Positions 32,142-44,965 of a stretch of DNA of 64,000 nt are shown here, in pieces. Origin of the DNA: Pocillopora verrucosa. Its lineage: Eukaryota; Cnidaria; Anthozoa; Scleractinia; Pocilloporidae. The translations under genes were made by a program, and so were the position numbers. The stretch lies in contig NC_089319.1 in the NCBI RefSeq assembly GCF_036669915.1, positions 21,057,885 to 21,121,884 on the forward strand, in the 5' to 3' direction. The number at the start of each line of letters is the position of its first letter. The stretch's first letter is position 1. Below the pieces are notes generated by a model. That model was given only the letters and a program-made list of their open reading frames with translations. It was not told where the DNA came from and did no database searches.

Positions 32142-32730
32142 ATCAAATGTGAGTATAAATTTGTCTCTGAAAAATTAGTTTCTAAAACTGTAGGATGCCA
32201 AATAAATATTGGGTGATGTGGAAAGTGCTTACAGGTACATGAAAGTGATCATTTTAGACGAATTATTAAAATTGCTAAAATTTTTGATGACCCCCGAACC
32301 CCTCTAACGCTGATTACAATTTATTTGTGACTGAGTAGAGTGCACTTCCAGCCTGTAAATAATTAAGATGATGAGATCACAAACTCTATCTGATAAGTTA
32401 AAGTTTTCTCATTACCTGTTTGCTGGATAATGTATGGACATTACAGTGAGAAGTTACATTTCAATCGCTTCTGATATTTTATAGGTTAATAGGTTAAAAT
32501 TCTGTCGAATGGAAACGTCGCATCAAATTTAAGCTTAAAGAGCGAAAATAGCCGAAAGGAAAATTTAAAATCTGAAATTTCGCTTGCCGTAGCTCTGAAC
32601 CGCATAGATGTCATTTCCGTCTAGGCTTCTGCTTGTGCTTGAAAGATTAATTCGGAATACATTCGGCAGTGTAATGAATAACAAATTATAATAGAATTGG
32701 TAATTTTATATTTTTTGTTTTATTCGACAG

Positions 32731-32815
32731 AAACCGGGAGCGCTGAGATCAAATTTCCTGGCATTTCTACATGCTGTTTTAATGTACGAGAAAGAGCAGC
32801 GTAAAAACTGTAAAT
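32731..32815 (+). other. 3' UTR exon of S1 copy 3, poly(A) signal lost
   Basis: Acceptor TTTATTCGACAG intact; body matches 11311 and 37725. AATAAA absent. Confidence 0.5.
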
Positions 32816-33520
32816 GTGTGATTTAACACGTATGTCACAGGTTATGATTGATTTCTTGTAGTCGCATGAATGAATCGTTTTTATCATTATCAGTAACGTT
32901 TAACTTACATAGAACTTGAAGTATCAGTCGCGCGTATATGATTGTGAATTGTTTGTTTTATTAGGAGTTTTTCTTTATTTTCATTGTAATTTTTTTGTTT
33001 GATTTACAATTGACTTCCTTTCGTTTAAACGAATTGTGAACTTAAATTTACAGTTCGTGTCGCTTTAAATAAATAAACAAACCTGTATGTCTTGTATTAA
33101 TTTTCACGGTCTGAACAACTTTACCTGTAGCTGAAAGACTGATGCTTGGCAATTTTGAGGAATGAAAAGGAGCGGTCTTTGTTTTCAGAGAGTTATTTAT
33201 CAGAAGTTCTACTCCGAAGATTTTGGGAAGAATACCGAAAGATGCGTCACTTGAAAATTACCTGAACTGTTCCCTTTTACGATTGAGAACGAAAGGTGAG
33301 CAAACGATTGCGTGACTTCCAAATTGACAGTTCCTTATGCAAATTATTTTGTGAAAAGTTTCGGGGATTCCCCTACCATAAAGACGCCATGTCTCACTTG
33401 AGAAGTCGCCTATAGCACAGAATTGCAAATAAAGCGTCTCTGAAAACATAGAAAAGATAAATGGTGCAAAGTTCTTGTGAAAGACACCAGAAAACAATGT
33501 CAGTATCTGACCGTTTGCGC
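32816..33520. other. S1 downstream block and rearrangement junction
   Basis: Follows the S1 downstream pattern to about 33422, then switches to DNA matching 20155 onward (GCAAATAAAGCGTCTCTG), the 3' side of a group 2 unit. A group 2 gene is therefore missing here too, by a larger deletion or unequal exchange. Confidence 0.5.
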
Positions 33521-33597
33521 ACCTACCCCTCCCCTAACCCAACAGCAGTCAACTGATAGCAACTAAGGATTAGTATCGGGTTAAGGGAGGGGTAGGT
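33521..33597. repeat. Foldback element (ACCTACCCCTCCCC arms)
   Basis: Complete copy, near-identical to 20250-20326. Confidence 0.65.
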
Positions 33598-34444
33598 ACG
33601 CAGTTGCTCGGACTCTAGCTATGACCTTGAACAAATATGTATCTTGTTATCAACGAACATAAGGTGACGAATCCCAGTTTCAATTCATCCTTGAAAACTT
33701 CCTCAAAAAGATTAAATGGAGTCGCAATCAAATAAAATAACCAATTTTTTTCACCTTTGGTTGAAATTTATGTGAGGAAAAGATCCTCATCGGTAAGATG
33801 CAATTAAAGAAATTGCTGAAAAGAATCCTAAAAAAGTTCGGGTTAGTTGTTATCTTGATCTGACACCAAATTCTCGCGATCGTCAATAATTTACGAGTAA
33901 ATGTATAGCAGCTAAAGGAAGAATTAGTTAATCAGATCTTGAGAGTTATGTCCCCTGTATAGTTTCGAAACGTGCCGCTACAAAGTCTCGAAACATCGAC
34001 ATCAACTTCCTTTCTTCTCAATTATAAAATTCACGACAACTAATAATCATTTCATAAAAGCAACGAGACTTTCCCTAAATTAGTCTAACTAGTTGTTCGA
34101 CGCCTTTGAAAAATAACTTTAACAGTTGTTTGTCAGGATAACCTGGGAGAGAATTCCTTAAGCTTACGTGCTGCTGCCCAAGCAGCCGGACCGTTCACAC
34201 GGTTTGGTCTTGAGTCAAGAAAGTAAGAGGAGATGAGGCGAGGAAAGTGTCATTTAAAAGGTAAAAAACACGAATATATGTTTAACACTGAGTCACTGGC
34301 CTTTCCTTGAGCCACTTAACTGACAGAAAACAACAACAATAAAATATCGTCTGAGCAAGTTAACATCAAATACAAAAGCGGAGAGCAATAAAATCCTTCG
34401 CTTCAGACACCAAACTAAGACATTTGACGTTTAGACAAGGCACC
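33598..34444 (+). promoter_or_regulatory. 5' flank of group 1 copy C
   Basis: Near-identical to 20327-21173. Contains the shared group 1 upstream block in its last ~330 bases. Confidence 0.4.
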
Positions 34445-36072
34445 ATGAGAAGCAATACGCTGATAGAGGTGTTTGGCCATATCGTATTCAGTTTTACACG
34501 AGGCGTGACAGAGCATTACAACCCGGAAGAACCTGGATTAATGGCTTTTGGCTACGATCCTCTACAGAAGACTGGTTTAGAATGGAACTATCAACCTGTT
34601 GAGGAGGTTACTTATCAGGAATACAGCGAGAGAGAAGCAACTAGCTTGGACTATTTAATGGCTTGCAGTCCTAAGGTAAGAGTCATAAACGCATTCTCAT
34701 CAGACGACGATGAAGAAACACACGAAAACAACTCACAAGATGATGAAGATAGAGCAATGGCGTGGAAGCGATTAAGACCATCCGCTCTCCACACTGCTTG
34801 GAAATCAATGTACTTTGGAGCCTCGATCTCACTTCTAACTGCTACCGTCATAGGTTCACTATACATATTGATTTCATTTCTACTGTACAAAACTGTAAAC
34901 AACTGCGAATTTTACCCAAAGAAATCCATTCCTGTGAAAGTTCAATGGTTAAGATCAATATCAGATGTAACGTGTTGTAGCATCATGTATAATAATTTAT
35001 TTTTGGTAGTCCTATTTCTCTTTCGACCTTATCAGATCAAGGGAATAAGAAAAAAACTTATTTCATTGAGCTGCGGTGGATTTCTATTGGATGCACTTTA
35101 CCGCGTGTCTCTTCAAGCCCTCGGAATGTCCCATTCTAAACTTTCTACGATACAAAAGCTTCCACCGTACTTTCTTGGTGTTGTAATTATATCTTGGCAA
35201 ATACATCTCGTAACGAATCATTTTTTTCTCGTTTCACGACAATCAACAAGGCAGAGGATTACGATTTTCTTTCAAGTGGCAATTGTTCCTGTATCTATTA
35301 TCATTCTTGCAATTCCGGTGGCCGAGATCATCTACCCAACTTTTAATAAACAAAGCAAGAATGGAAAACTATTAATCGCTCTCTTTGCGCCTCTAATTGG
35401 AGTCGTTCTAAAGGTTACCTCTCGAATTTGTGTTCAGCGGCTTCACCGGGATATCATTCATCCGGGATATTTATATGTCTTACTGGCGCCGTTGTTCGGC
35501 TCTTCGGCGATCATGTTTCGCGTTTTACAAGCAGATCTCGGCAGTTTACAATCCATCGCGATTCTAGGGATAACTCACGGGACTGTGGAAGTAATCGAAA
35601 GAAGCGCAATGGTCTTTATTGATCATATTTGCCACTCGATTTGGAAAAGAACAGCCGCTCCTTGGGGAAGTTTTCGCACTCCTCGCCGTGAGAGGCTAAT
35701 GCTGATATTGCTATTATGAGCATGCTGTTTGAATCAACTGCTATAGTTTCCGTTAACGGCTGCTTGTATTTGTATAAGTTCAATTTCCTTCAAAACACCT
35801 CCTTATTAGAGGTGTTGGAGCCTTTTGCTCTAACAACTTGTCTTCAGTTGGTGATTGAGTGGTTTTTCACCAGCGTATCCCTCGCGATCGAGACTCACTA
35901 TCAGAACATGGCTGTTATGGCTGTTTGGCGAAGAAGATGGAAAAGACATACTTCAGTAGCACTTACAACTTTAGTGCTCATAGCATTATGGACTAGCACA
36001 CTTCTGTTAATTATTGTGCGTGGTAGATTTCAAGAGTCTTCGAATCAACCTTGTAAGATGCCGTTTACTTAG
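34445..36072 (+). pseudogene. Group 1 membrane protein, copy C, one-base frameshift
   Basis: Open from the ATG at 34445. In the conserved RRERLMADI, one G of ATGGCT is missing at 35700/35701, so the frame runs into LMLILLL and stops at 35717-35719 (424 residues). The correct frame resumes right after and runs to CKMPFT at 36072, including VNGCLYLYKF. Otherwise it is nearly identical to copy B. The break removes the last three membrane segments. A single-base indel can also be an assembly error. Confidence 0.75.
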
Positions 36073-36673
36073 AACTGAAGAATGAAGCATAGAAAACACA
36101 AAGTCTTCTGTAGGTTTACAGTCGTTTCGATATAACTTTAGTGAGAGTAGTCATGTAACCTACGCAGCCAATGAATCGAATCGACTTTGTTGATGTATCA
36201 AATCGACTTGTATCGAATCAACTTTAAAGATAAATCTTGCCCATAAGTCTCGAATTTTAATGTTTAAGATAGAACTATGCACTTGACAGGATTATGTGTT
36301 TTGTTATAACAGTGCTTTTATTAAGACATGCATGTTGGAAAAACCCGTATAGGTAATGACATAATTATAAAGTATTCAATGTAATACAGAGTACAAAATG
36401 AAATGGAGATATTTTGACATTATAATATCATTAACAATAGATGTCGTGATTAGAACCGTCCAATTTATCAAATCTAATGCACGTAACTGTACAATAATCA
36501 ATTATTATTTGTATATACATATGGGATGGAATGTCAATAATGACAGGAGATTAAGTTTAGAGATAAAACAAAAGATTGCGTGGGCAGACGGAAGTAGATT
36601 CGTACACATACGATCTACATTCAAATAACTCAGAAAAATCCTGTCATCTATTTCAGCGTGATAAAGTTCCCTT
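36073..36673 (+). other. 3' flank of copy C, truncated
   Basis: Matches other group 1 3' flanks to about 36440 (CATTAACAATAGATGTCG), then diverges. The SLC24 fragment and S2 gene normally following are absent, so this unit lost them. The frame at 36398-36628 is not shared. Confidence 0.5.
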
Positions 36674-36750
36674 ATCTACCCCTCCCCTAACCCAACATTA
36701 ACCCTTACTTGCAATCAATTGACTATTGTTGGGTTAGGGGAGGGGTAGGT
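36674..36750. repeat. Foldback element (CTACCCCTCCCC arms), best-paired copy
   Basis: Arms 36674-36697 and 36727-36750 pair almost fully (GGGTTAGGGGAGGGGTAGGT on the right). About 140 bases before the S1 gene at 36893. Confidence 0.7.
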
Positions 36751-36892
36751 GGGCAGTAACTCAGGTACTGATATTGATCCAAACACAGAGGTGTCTACCA
36801 GTTGCTTGGGCTGTTAACGACGCGCGTGTGTGGAGCCGCTGTAGATAAAATCTTCAATCATTTTCGAGGTTCATTCGATAACCCTGTCAGAG

Positions 36893-37102
36893 ATGGAAGA
36901 ACTTTTATGTAGTGCACTCTTTGGTGCATTTCTTGGTGGGATTGTGACAATCCTGTACTTGAAGCTGTGGAAGAGTAAAGAAAGAGTAACAGAGAGAGGA
37001 AGAAGACGACTGAGTGGATTTAATAACCCGCCTGAGAAGCAGCCCGTAGAAAATGACGAGAGATGCGCGAAGATGCCTCAAGAACACGAAGAGAAGTTTT
37101 AG
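36893..37102 (+). CDS. S1 small single-pass membrane protein, copy 4
   Basis: 69 residues, MEELLCSALFGAFLGGIVTI start with an extra Gly in the helix, KSKERVTERGRRRLSGFNN, and a tail with NDERCAKMPQEHEEKF. Leader GAGGTTCATTCGATAACC intact. Donor at 37110, 3' exon from 37725 with AATAAA at 37785. All processing signals look complete. Confidence 0.68.
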   Translation: MEELLCSALFGAFLGGIVTILYLKLWKSKERVTERGRRRLSGFNNPPEKQPVENDERCAKMPQEHEEKF

Positions 37103-37724
37103 ATCAAATGTGAGTACAGATTTATCTCTGAAAAATTAGTTTCTAAACATTTAGGCCGTCAAGTAAATATTGAGTGATGTGGAAAGTGCACACAGGTACT
37201 TAATGATTTAGAAATGATAATTTTAGAATCAAAAAGCGTGGTTTGGATAGTAAATTATAATTTCGTTTTGGTTATGAATTTCCTTTCACCCCGAACTCAC
37301 AAAATCTGATTGTTAATTCTCCCCTCAGGCTGCTGGACATTTCCTTGTAATTTGGTTTTGAGAATTTGGTGTCAGATCAAGATAACAAACTTTATCTAAT
37401 AAGTTTAAGTATTCTCATTAACTGTTTGCTGCATAATGTTTGGATATTTTAGGGAGAAGTTACACATAGAGGTTAATTGGTTGAATTTCTGTCTAATTTT
37501 GAGACTATGACGTTACATAAAATTATATGCTTAGGGAGCAAAATGAAGGAACCTTCAAAATCTAAAATTCTCGCTTGTCGAAACATTACACGTCATGACG
37601 TCATTTCCGTTTAAGCCCTCCAGTTTCTCTTGCATAGCACGGAGCTTTCCGACATTCGGCCGTATAATGAATTATGAATTAAGAACAGAATTTGTCATTT
37701 TATATTTTTTGCTTTATTCGACAG

Positions 37725-37805
37725 ATACCGGGAGCGCTGAGATCAAATTTCCTGGCATTTCTACAGGCTGTTTTAATGTACGAAAATAAAGTTAAAAACT
37801 GTTAT
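37725..37805 (+). other. 3' UTR exon of S1 copy 4
   Basis: Starts ATACCGGGAGCGCTGAG after GCTTTATTCGACAG; poly(A) signal at 37785-37790. Confidence 0.58.
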
Positions 37806-40800
37806 ACTAATTTGTGATTTAACTCGAATGTATTAGGTTACGTTGATTACTTGTGGTCGTGAGAATGAATTGTTTATATCATGACCAGTAACGTTTAACT
37901 TACATAGAACATGAAGTATCAGTCGCGAGTATATGCTTGTAAATTATTTGTTTTATTAGGAGTTTTTTTTTTGTATCTCATTTTTTTTGGTTTGTTTTAC
38001 AGTTGATTTCCTTTCGTTTAAACGAATTTTGAACTTAAAGTTACGGTTCATGTCGCTTTGAATTAATATACAAACTTGTAGGTCTGATGTCCTTATTAGT
38101 TTTAGTCTGAACAACTTTATCTGTGGCCAAAAGACTGATCCTTGGCAATTTTGAGGAATAAATAGGAGCGGTCGTTACTTTGAAGATTTTAGCGAGATTG
38201 CCCAAAGATGCGTCACCTGAAAATGACCATAACTATTCCCTTAAGGATTGAGAACGAACGGTGAACAAAAGATTGCGTGACTCAAAATTGACATTTCCTT
38301 ATGCAAATTATTTTGTGAAAAGTTTCGGGGATTCCCCAGTCTGTAAATGACGTCAAATCTCACTTGTGCGGTACAGAATCGAAGGAGAAAATTCGAACTA
38401 AAGATGGTGAGCTGAACCGTTAGTAGAGGGGGGCTTTGGGGCCTATTAGAAACCGCACAACCGTAGAAAAAATCATCCAATACCGAAAAACCGAAAAAAA
38501 ATGCGATCAAAACCGAAAACCGCACGCAAAACTGTCAAAACCGAGACATTTTCACATCCCAGTTATTAAAACCCTGATCGATCCGATACAGTGGTGACAA
38601 GTGAAACATACAGAGTAAACTACACTAATTTCATTACAGGATTTATAAAGGCCATGGACTTGGCATTCGTATCTTCTAGTATCTGCTTAAATTAACAGTT
38701 GCTCTCCCCAGGACCTCTAGCGTGGTCTCTGCGGACCCAGCAGCTGGTAATGGAGCCTAGTTAAATTAAAGGAATTCGCACAAAAGTCCCTTATAGGATT
38801 GCAATTTTGCAGTCGCAAAAAGCTATAGCTCAGGAAAGTTTCATCGAAAATCCCTAATCTAACATTTCCATTTACGAACTAAGAGCTGAAATTTGTAGAT
38901 TCAATTGGAATGTTGAATCAACTTGGTCACCAACTTCGAGGTGGCGTTGATAAAAAAACCTGCCCTACGTGTAGCCATACCCTCCCCTCCCCCACCTTGC
39001 CGAAAATCCCAATGCCCCCCCCCCTTAGTAGGTTCGGTTAGTTGGATAAACGGAATAGGTCGTCTTTAATGACATCCTGTTGCTTGCGTGGACGTGCGTT
39101 TCCTGTAGTAATTTTTCACGGCTGAGCTATTTTGGAGGATGCTTGACAGCAGGTATCAAGAAATTTCGATTTCAACAAAGATCGTCGTTTCTGAAACGAA
39201 AAAATACTCTTTGATACTTCAGCGTTAAGTTTCCGAGAATTGACTTACAGATCACTCACGGCGGCTATACTGTATAACGTAAAAAATAAGCTTTGGTGGC
39301 CATATCAGTATTCTCGGAATTTGGTCTATTTTCTTTTGTAAACGCACGCGCGCAGATGAAAGGTAAAACTTATAAGTTACGTGAAGTTGCTCTCTAAAAT
39401 GATTGTAGCTTCCGTTGAGGAAAGATGGGAAACCATCATTTATCAAGCTACCCACGCAGTATAAAAAGTGTCGCACGCGAAAGTAACTGAGGATATTCGA
39501 CTCCTCAGTGGAAAACTGCAGTATAAGAAATTTTCAATGGTTATACCGTTATTATGTTTTACAAAATGGACACAAGGCACCAGAAAAATTATGATAACTT
39601 TGAGCAACAGAAGTTAACGATCTCATTACTAAACACCATCAGTATTCGACCAGAAACACAAAGAAAGAAATTGCAAAGACAGGAAACCGAACACACTAGT
39701 GTCAAGAGTTTTTAATGACTTGTGGGCTGCAATGTCAGCCTCCATCAATTCTCGAGTAAAGTGTTGACACAATTCTCCTTATTTTAATTAAGAGAATTAT
39801 TGCTAATTTATCATTTTATGAACCTCATCGTAGCTGTCCAGTCACCATAATTCAAACTTCTCAGTTCAACATGATTTAGATCATAGGATCATAGCTTTTC
39901 AAAGTAAGATTAGGGAAGGTTCATATCATATTTGCTCTGTTTGTAACAGAATACTATACAGAAAAACTGTGATCCATGCAGTTAAAAAAAACAAATGTAC
40001 AACACTCAGCGAGAACTATTTACTGAGTTGTATACCCATGATTCCTTTCCGTCTTGGAATGACTTCTCACCTATCGCCTGGTGACAATCTTTTTTGAAAT
40101 AGGTGTATGCCCTTGGCCAGACTTGAGCTCACTATTTCAGTATATTAGTCCAACACCCCTAGTATCACTACCCTTGATGTCAAGGATTCAGTTCCATCCA
40201 GGTATCCCAGTTACCCTGCTCACAGGGTCTAGTTGAATAATAATTGCTAACCAAATAAAATGAAATGACATAAATTGAAATACGACATTGAAATTATCAT
40301 TTTTTTTTCTTTTGTTGGTTTTTTTCATTACCTTTTTTTCCTCAGTGAATTCCTGCGTTTGTATCTTCTGGTTCATGGTCTTCCTTGTGGAGGAGGCACA
40401 GTTCTTCCAGCCATGGTCCTCGATAATATCTAACGGGCGTAAGCTAAGTTTCATGGTACCGTTGTCTTCATAGCAAATTTGGATAACTGTTCGTCTAGGG
40501 CTATCGTCTGTTCGTTTTGGGTTATCTCACTACTTTGACTTTTGTAACGCTACATTCTTGATAAATAACTTTCATCAAAAGGTTGTTAGATCCATTCGCG
40601 ACCCGTACTTTGTAGAGGATCGAAGCCAAAAGACTACGCCGTAAATGTAGTTCATTTTGGGTTGTTATTCTCTGTCGCGCCTCGCGTAAAACTGAACATA
40701 TTATGATCAAAGACCTCATTCAGTGTCCTGCTGCTCATGGCGCTGTTCAAAGTGTTCGACAGACAATAATCAGAAAGGTGGAATTTTATTACTCTTAAAT

Positions 40801-41533
40801 TAGGTGTCCCTTTCCTTTCGTAACCTGTTGCGTTCTTTGTGGATATTACGGTTTCGAATCCATTCGAGTCAGAGCAAGGTTCTGAGTCAAACCAAACAAG
40901 ATAATAACGAAGAACAAGTTGTTAGGCTCCATTGGTGGTCAAGTGAAACACTAATTTGATTATCAACTATCAGTGGATAAAGGGAAATTAACCTTGAAAT
41001 ACAACGGACCGAAACGACCTGACTAAACATGGCGATAATGTGGGAACATGTAAAAGGATTTAGAATGACTACACGCCCTTATAGTCAGCTGAAAGGCATC
41101 CGGTGTTTGATTTGAATGATGTGGAAACATGTAAATGACTGTTATTCATTTATTAAGAGCGTGGAACAAAGAAAAAATATGACCCTCCTGCAAGGTTTCG
41201 AACCTAAAAACCCTCAAACATCCAAGCACAACATACATGTTTGAGATCTTTACTCTGAACTGGTCTTCACGTATCGTAAAATTGTGGATAAATATCCTCC
41301 TAATACGCAGTAACTTCCTTCTGACGTAAAGCAGTATCAAACCTGATACCACAGCAGATCGTCTGGAACCCGATGATAAATACTAAAATAACAGCGCTAT
41401 GCATGATTAACGAAACTGGAACTGATATATAACTTGGAATAATATTTCAGTTTCCAAATTTATATTAATATCAATATAACAGTCACCCATCGCAGTACAA
41501 GGATTTTAAACCTCCTTTTTGAGCATATCTCAA
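37806..41533. other. Long spacer before group 2 copy D
   Basis: No gene supported. Parallel to 57000-60290. Includes a degenerate AAAACCG-rich tract (38449-38546, copy at 57639-57740), the ACATCACGGCGGCTATA block, and a 60-90 codon open stretch on both strands near 40188-40473 also present at 58929-59265, whose ends differ between copies. 40640-41290 is the group 2 upstream flank, also at 59430-60050 and, damaged, at 18150-19829. Confidence 0.4.
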
Positions 41534-43147
41534 ATGTCTAGCGTTACACTCATAGCTGAGGCTTTTGGCCATATCGTGTACAGTTTTACACGAGGTGTAA
41601 CAGAGTATTACAACCCAGAGGAACCTGAGATAACGGCGCGGGTTTTTGATCCTTTACTGAACAATGGACGCGAGTGGTTTCACCATCCTGTCGACGAGGT
41701 CATTTATCAACAATACAGCTACAGAAAGGCCACGGCTCAGGACTATCTACCTTCCAGCGATGTCCGTGCGAGGCTTATCGACGCCTCTTCCGTAGAGCAC
41801 CCAGAAGTACCAGACAGTCAAATAGAGGGAGATGAAGCAATGGCTTGGAAGCGACTCAGACCATCCGTTCTCCTCTCAGGTTGTCAATCAATGTACATTG
41901 GCTCTCTGATTTCATTTTTAACGGCTACCTTTGTAGGTTCAGCGTTCATACTGACATCGTACATATGTTACGAGACTGTAAACAACTGCCAATTCTACCC
42001 AAAGGAGTCTATTCCAATAAGAATACAGTGGATGAGATCGATCTCGGATATCATTGCCTGTGCCTTCCTTTACATTTGGTTCTTGGTGTATTTGCTATTT
42101 CTTTTCCGTCCGTATCAGTTAAAAGGAGTGAAAAGAAAACTATTTTTAGTCTGTTGTGTGACGTACTTCTTGGATTCACTTTATCGCTTGGGTCTTTAAG
42201 TCCTGAATATATCCCATTTCAATCTATCTTCAGTGCAGAAGATTCCTATAAATATTTTGTTCGTCACGAACGATTGCGTCCAGGCATATTTATTGACTAA
42301 ACATTTCCGCCCTACAACGAAGAAAGGACAGCTGATTTTGTTCCTTCAACTGATAGTACCTGCTTATTTTTGTTTGTTTCTAGCCATTCCAGTGGCATCG
42401 TTGATTTATCCAGCTTACATTAAACAAGACAATGAAGGGAAATTACTAATCGCTCTATTTGCTCCTCTCATTGGAGTCGTACTCGAAGTCATCTCACGAA
42501 TTTTTGTTCAGCGCTTATGCAACATTACTCATCCGGGATATTCGTATGTCTTACTGGCGCCGTTGTATTGCGCTTCGGCGGTTATGTTCCGCATTTTACA
42601 AGCGGAACTAGATAACTTAAAGTCCATCGCTATTATTGGGATTATTCACGGCGCTGCAGAGGTCATAGAACGAAGCACCATGGTTGCAATTGATCATCTG
42701 TGCCATGCGATTCTGAAAAGAGAATCAACTCCTTGGGGAAGTTTTCGCACTCCTCGCCGTGAGAGACTAATGGCTGATATCGCTATCATGAGCATGTTGT
42801 ATGAATCAATTGCTATAGTGTCTGTAAACGGCGTTTTATACTTGTATCAAATGATATACTTACAAAACGAAACCTTTGTAAATTTACTCAAGTATTTTGC
42901 CATTTTCACTTCTGTTCCACTGGTGATCGAGTGTTTCTTTATCACCCTATCGATTATGATCGCTACACGCTATCAGAATATGCCTATCATGGCCATATGG
43001 CGAAGAAGATGGAAAAGACATATAGTTCTGGCGATTATTACGTCAGTGTCTGTAGCAAATTGGACCAGTACAAACCTTTTAGTGATTGTCCATCAGCGCT
43101 TTGCTGAAGATTCGTCAAATAAGACTTGTAAAATGCCGTTTAGTTAA
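41534..43147 (+). pseudogene. Group 2 membrane protein, copy D, nonsense codon
   Basis: Starts MSSVTLIAEAFGHIVYSFTR at the ATG 41534 and is co-linear with copy F throughout. A TAA at 42197-42199 stands where F has CAA (Gln) after YRLGL, cutting translation at 221 residues in the third membrane segment. The frame stays open in phase to CKMPFS at 43147. Other differences from F include VVLEVIS for VVLKVIS and AYIKQ for AYNKQ, perhaps relaxed constraint. The AATAAA at 43286 is intact. Confidence 0.78.
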
Positions 43148-44281
43148 GTTGGCATATGATTACCACCTTTGCTTCCTCAAAATAGGATACTTTGTAGATG
43201 CATTTTGTTTTGTTTTTCGTCAGTTTTCTATTCATTCTCGTCTGCATGCTTTCGGACAGGTAGTGAAATAAGCTTCATTTGTGAAAATAAATAACGAAAG
43301 AGGGCAAATAAAATCTTGAGTTCGGTCTGTGAAACCGTGATGATGACTGGCACGCCTTTTAGTCAGCCAAAAGGCATCCTGCAGCGGTTTAAAATTATTT
43401 TTGTAAGTAACGTCACTCCAAGACTTGAGGTTCTTCTAGCTAAGTGGTGGCATGCACAGTTCTTTAAGGTGTGGTTGTTAACAGAATTCATTTGTCAAAC
43501 AGGGTATCGGTTTTACCAGTTTGGGTCTAAAATTGGGTTTGGTTTTCCATTTCACCTGAACTCGGTGTCTTGATTGGTGTGTGGAGAGAAAGGAGCAGAA
43601 ATTATGTAGGAACAGAAATTGTGACTGATTATGCAACCCGCTGTGAAATCATTGCTTCTGAAATTGGTACACGTTCGCATCTCACTAATTAAAAGCAGCC
43701 ATTATACTTGTTATCCTGTGACTTAAATTCGTCGCTGTCGATGTTACAGCTGAGTTCTAGACCAAGAAGTCGGGTCGAGTGTCCGGCATGACTACGCTCT
43801 GGATTTTTAGGGTCATGTCTGTGGAGGGAAGGTAAGGCGGTTTTGAGAAGGATGCCGCACTTTCCCCATGCGAAATCTTCTTGAAATTACCTTCTCCCCC
43901 TGGAAAAGGTTTCGTGTTTAGAATCGAAACTCCCTAAAATTATACATAAGCATACTTCTGATGGTGTTGTCTTGCTGATATCAAACAATACTAACAACCC
44001 TGTATTGCTGATCACACAACAAACATTGCATGTGATATGAAAACCAAAGAGTAAAAGGAAAAGTAAAGAAATGTCTTATTCCTCAAATTGTACAGCTTAA
44101 AAAATTACTGAAAGTTACAGCTTTGATGGTGAAAAGAAAAATTGTTTTTTGCGAGCTTTTACAACACGTAAATCAAATAAAAATTGTAAATAAAGCGCCC
44201 CTAAAAACAATGAAAAGATAAATGGTGCAAAGTTCTCGTGAAAGACACCGGGGAACAATGTCAGTATCTGAGCAACTACGC
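43148..44281 (+). other. 3' flank of copy D
   Basis: Repeated at 61905-63033 and partly at 19830-20249. Poly(A) signal AATAAA at 43286. An 85-codon frame (43316-43573) is identical in the 62 kb copy but lacks an initial ATG and probably reflects recent duplication. Confidence 0.5.
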
Positions 44282-44358
44282 ACCTACCCCTCCCCTAACT
44301 CAACAACAGTCAACTGATAACAAGCAAGGATTAATGTCGGGTTAAGGGAGGGGTAGGT
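44282..44358. repeat. Foldback element (ACCTACCCCTCCCC arms)
   Basis: Complete copy. Marks the start of the unit that repeats 1-1827 of the window. Confidence 0.65.
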
Positions 44359-44433
44359 ACGCAATTGCTCTGACGCTGACTATGACCTCGAACAAATATG
44401 TATGTCGTTATAAATGAACACAATGTTACGAAT

Positions 44434-44628
44434 AACAGATAATTTGGTGTTAACAACTGAGTTGAAAACATAAATTGGCCACCGTAAATAGTGTAAAGGC
44501 TGACGTTTCGAGCGTCGGCCCTTCGCCAATCGCTCTGACGAAGGACTAAGATCAAAATGTCAGCTTTTAACCTCTTTACGGTGGCCAATTTACGTTTTCA
44601 ACTCAGTTGTTAACCCTAAATTATCTGT
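44434..44628. mobile_element. MITE-like foldback element (GGCCAC family)
   Basis: Near-identical to 154-348 and 63187-63380. Confidence 0.65.
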
Positions 44629-44841
44629 CATACTCTCTCACCGACGCAGCACCACAGTTTCCTTAGGTGACGAATCATAGTTTCAATTTATCTTTGAAAA
44701 CTTCCTCAAAAAAATCAAATGGAGTCGCAATCAAATGAAATAGCAATTTTTTTTACCTTCGGTTGAAATTTATGTAAGGAAATGATCCTCATCGGTAAGC
44801 TGTAATTGAAAGAAATTGCAGAAAAGAATCTTGAAAAAGTT

Positions 44842-44965
44842 CAGGCCTCGACGAGATTCGAACCTCTTCCTTTAGACACTAATTGGGCGCCACAACCACC
44901 TGAGTTACGAAACCACATGTTCAGAGCAAGGCCTGGGGGCAGTTGTCGGTGGGCCTCGCTTCAAA
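44842..44965 (-). mobile_element. tRNA-derived SINE-like element
   Basis: Same as 563-690, one change near the B box (GACGAGATTCG for GACCAGATTCG on the + strand). Confidence 0.45.

Noticed and set aside
40188..40454. 88-codon complement-strand frame with a copy at 58929-59246
   Set aside because: Lys-rich, low complexity, ends differ between copies, and it overlaps an opposite-strand frame of similar length. Left as uncertain non-coding.
43316..43573. 85-codon frame identical at 62068-62325
   Set aside because: It starts with TTG, has an ATG only after several codons, and lies within a very recent duplication in the 3' flank of group 2 genes.
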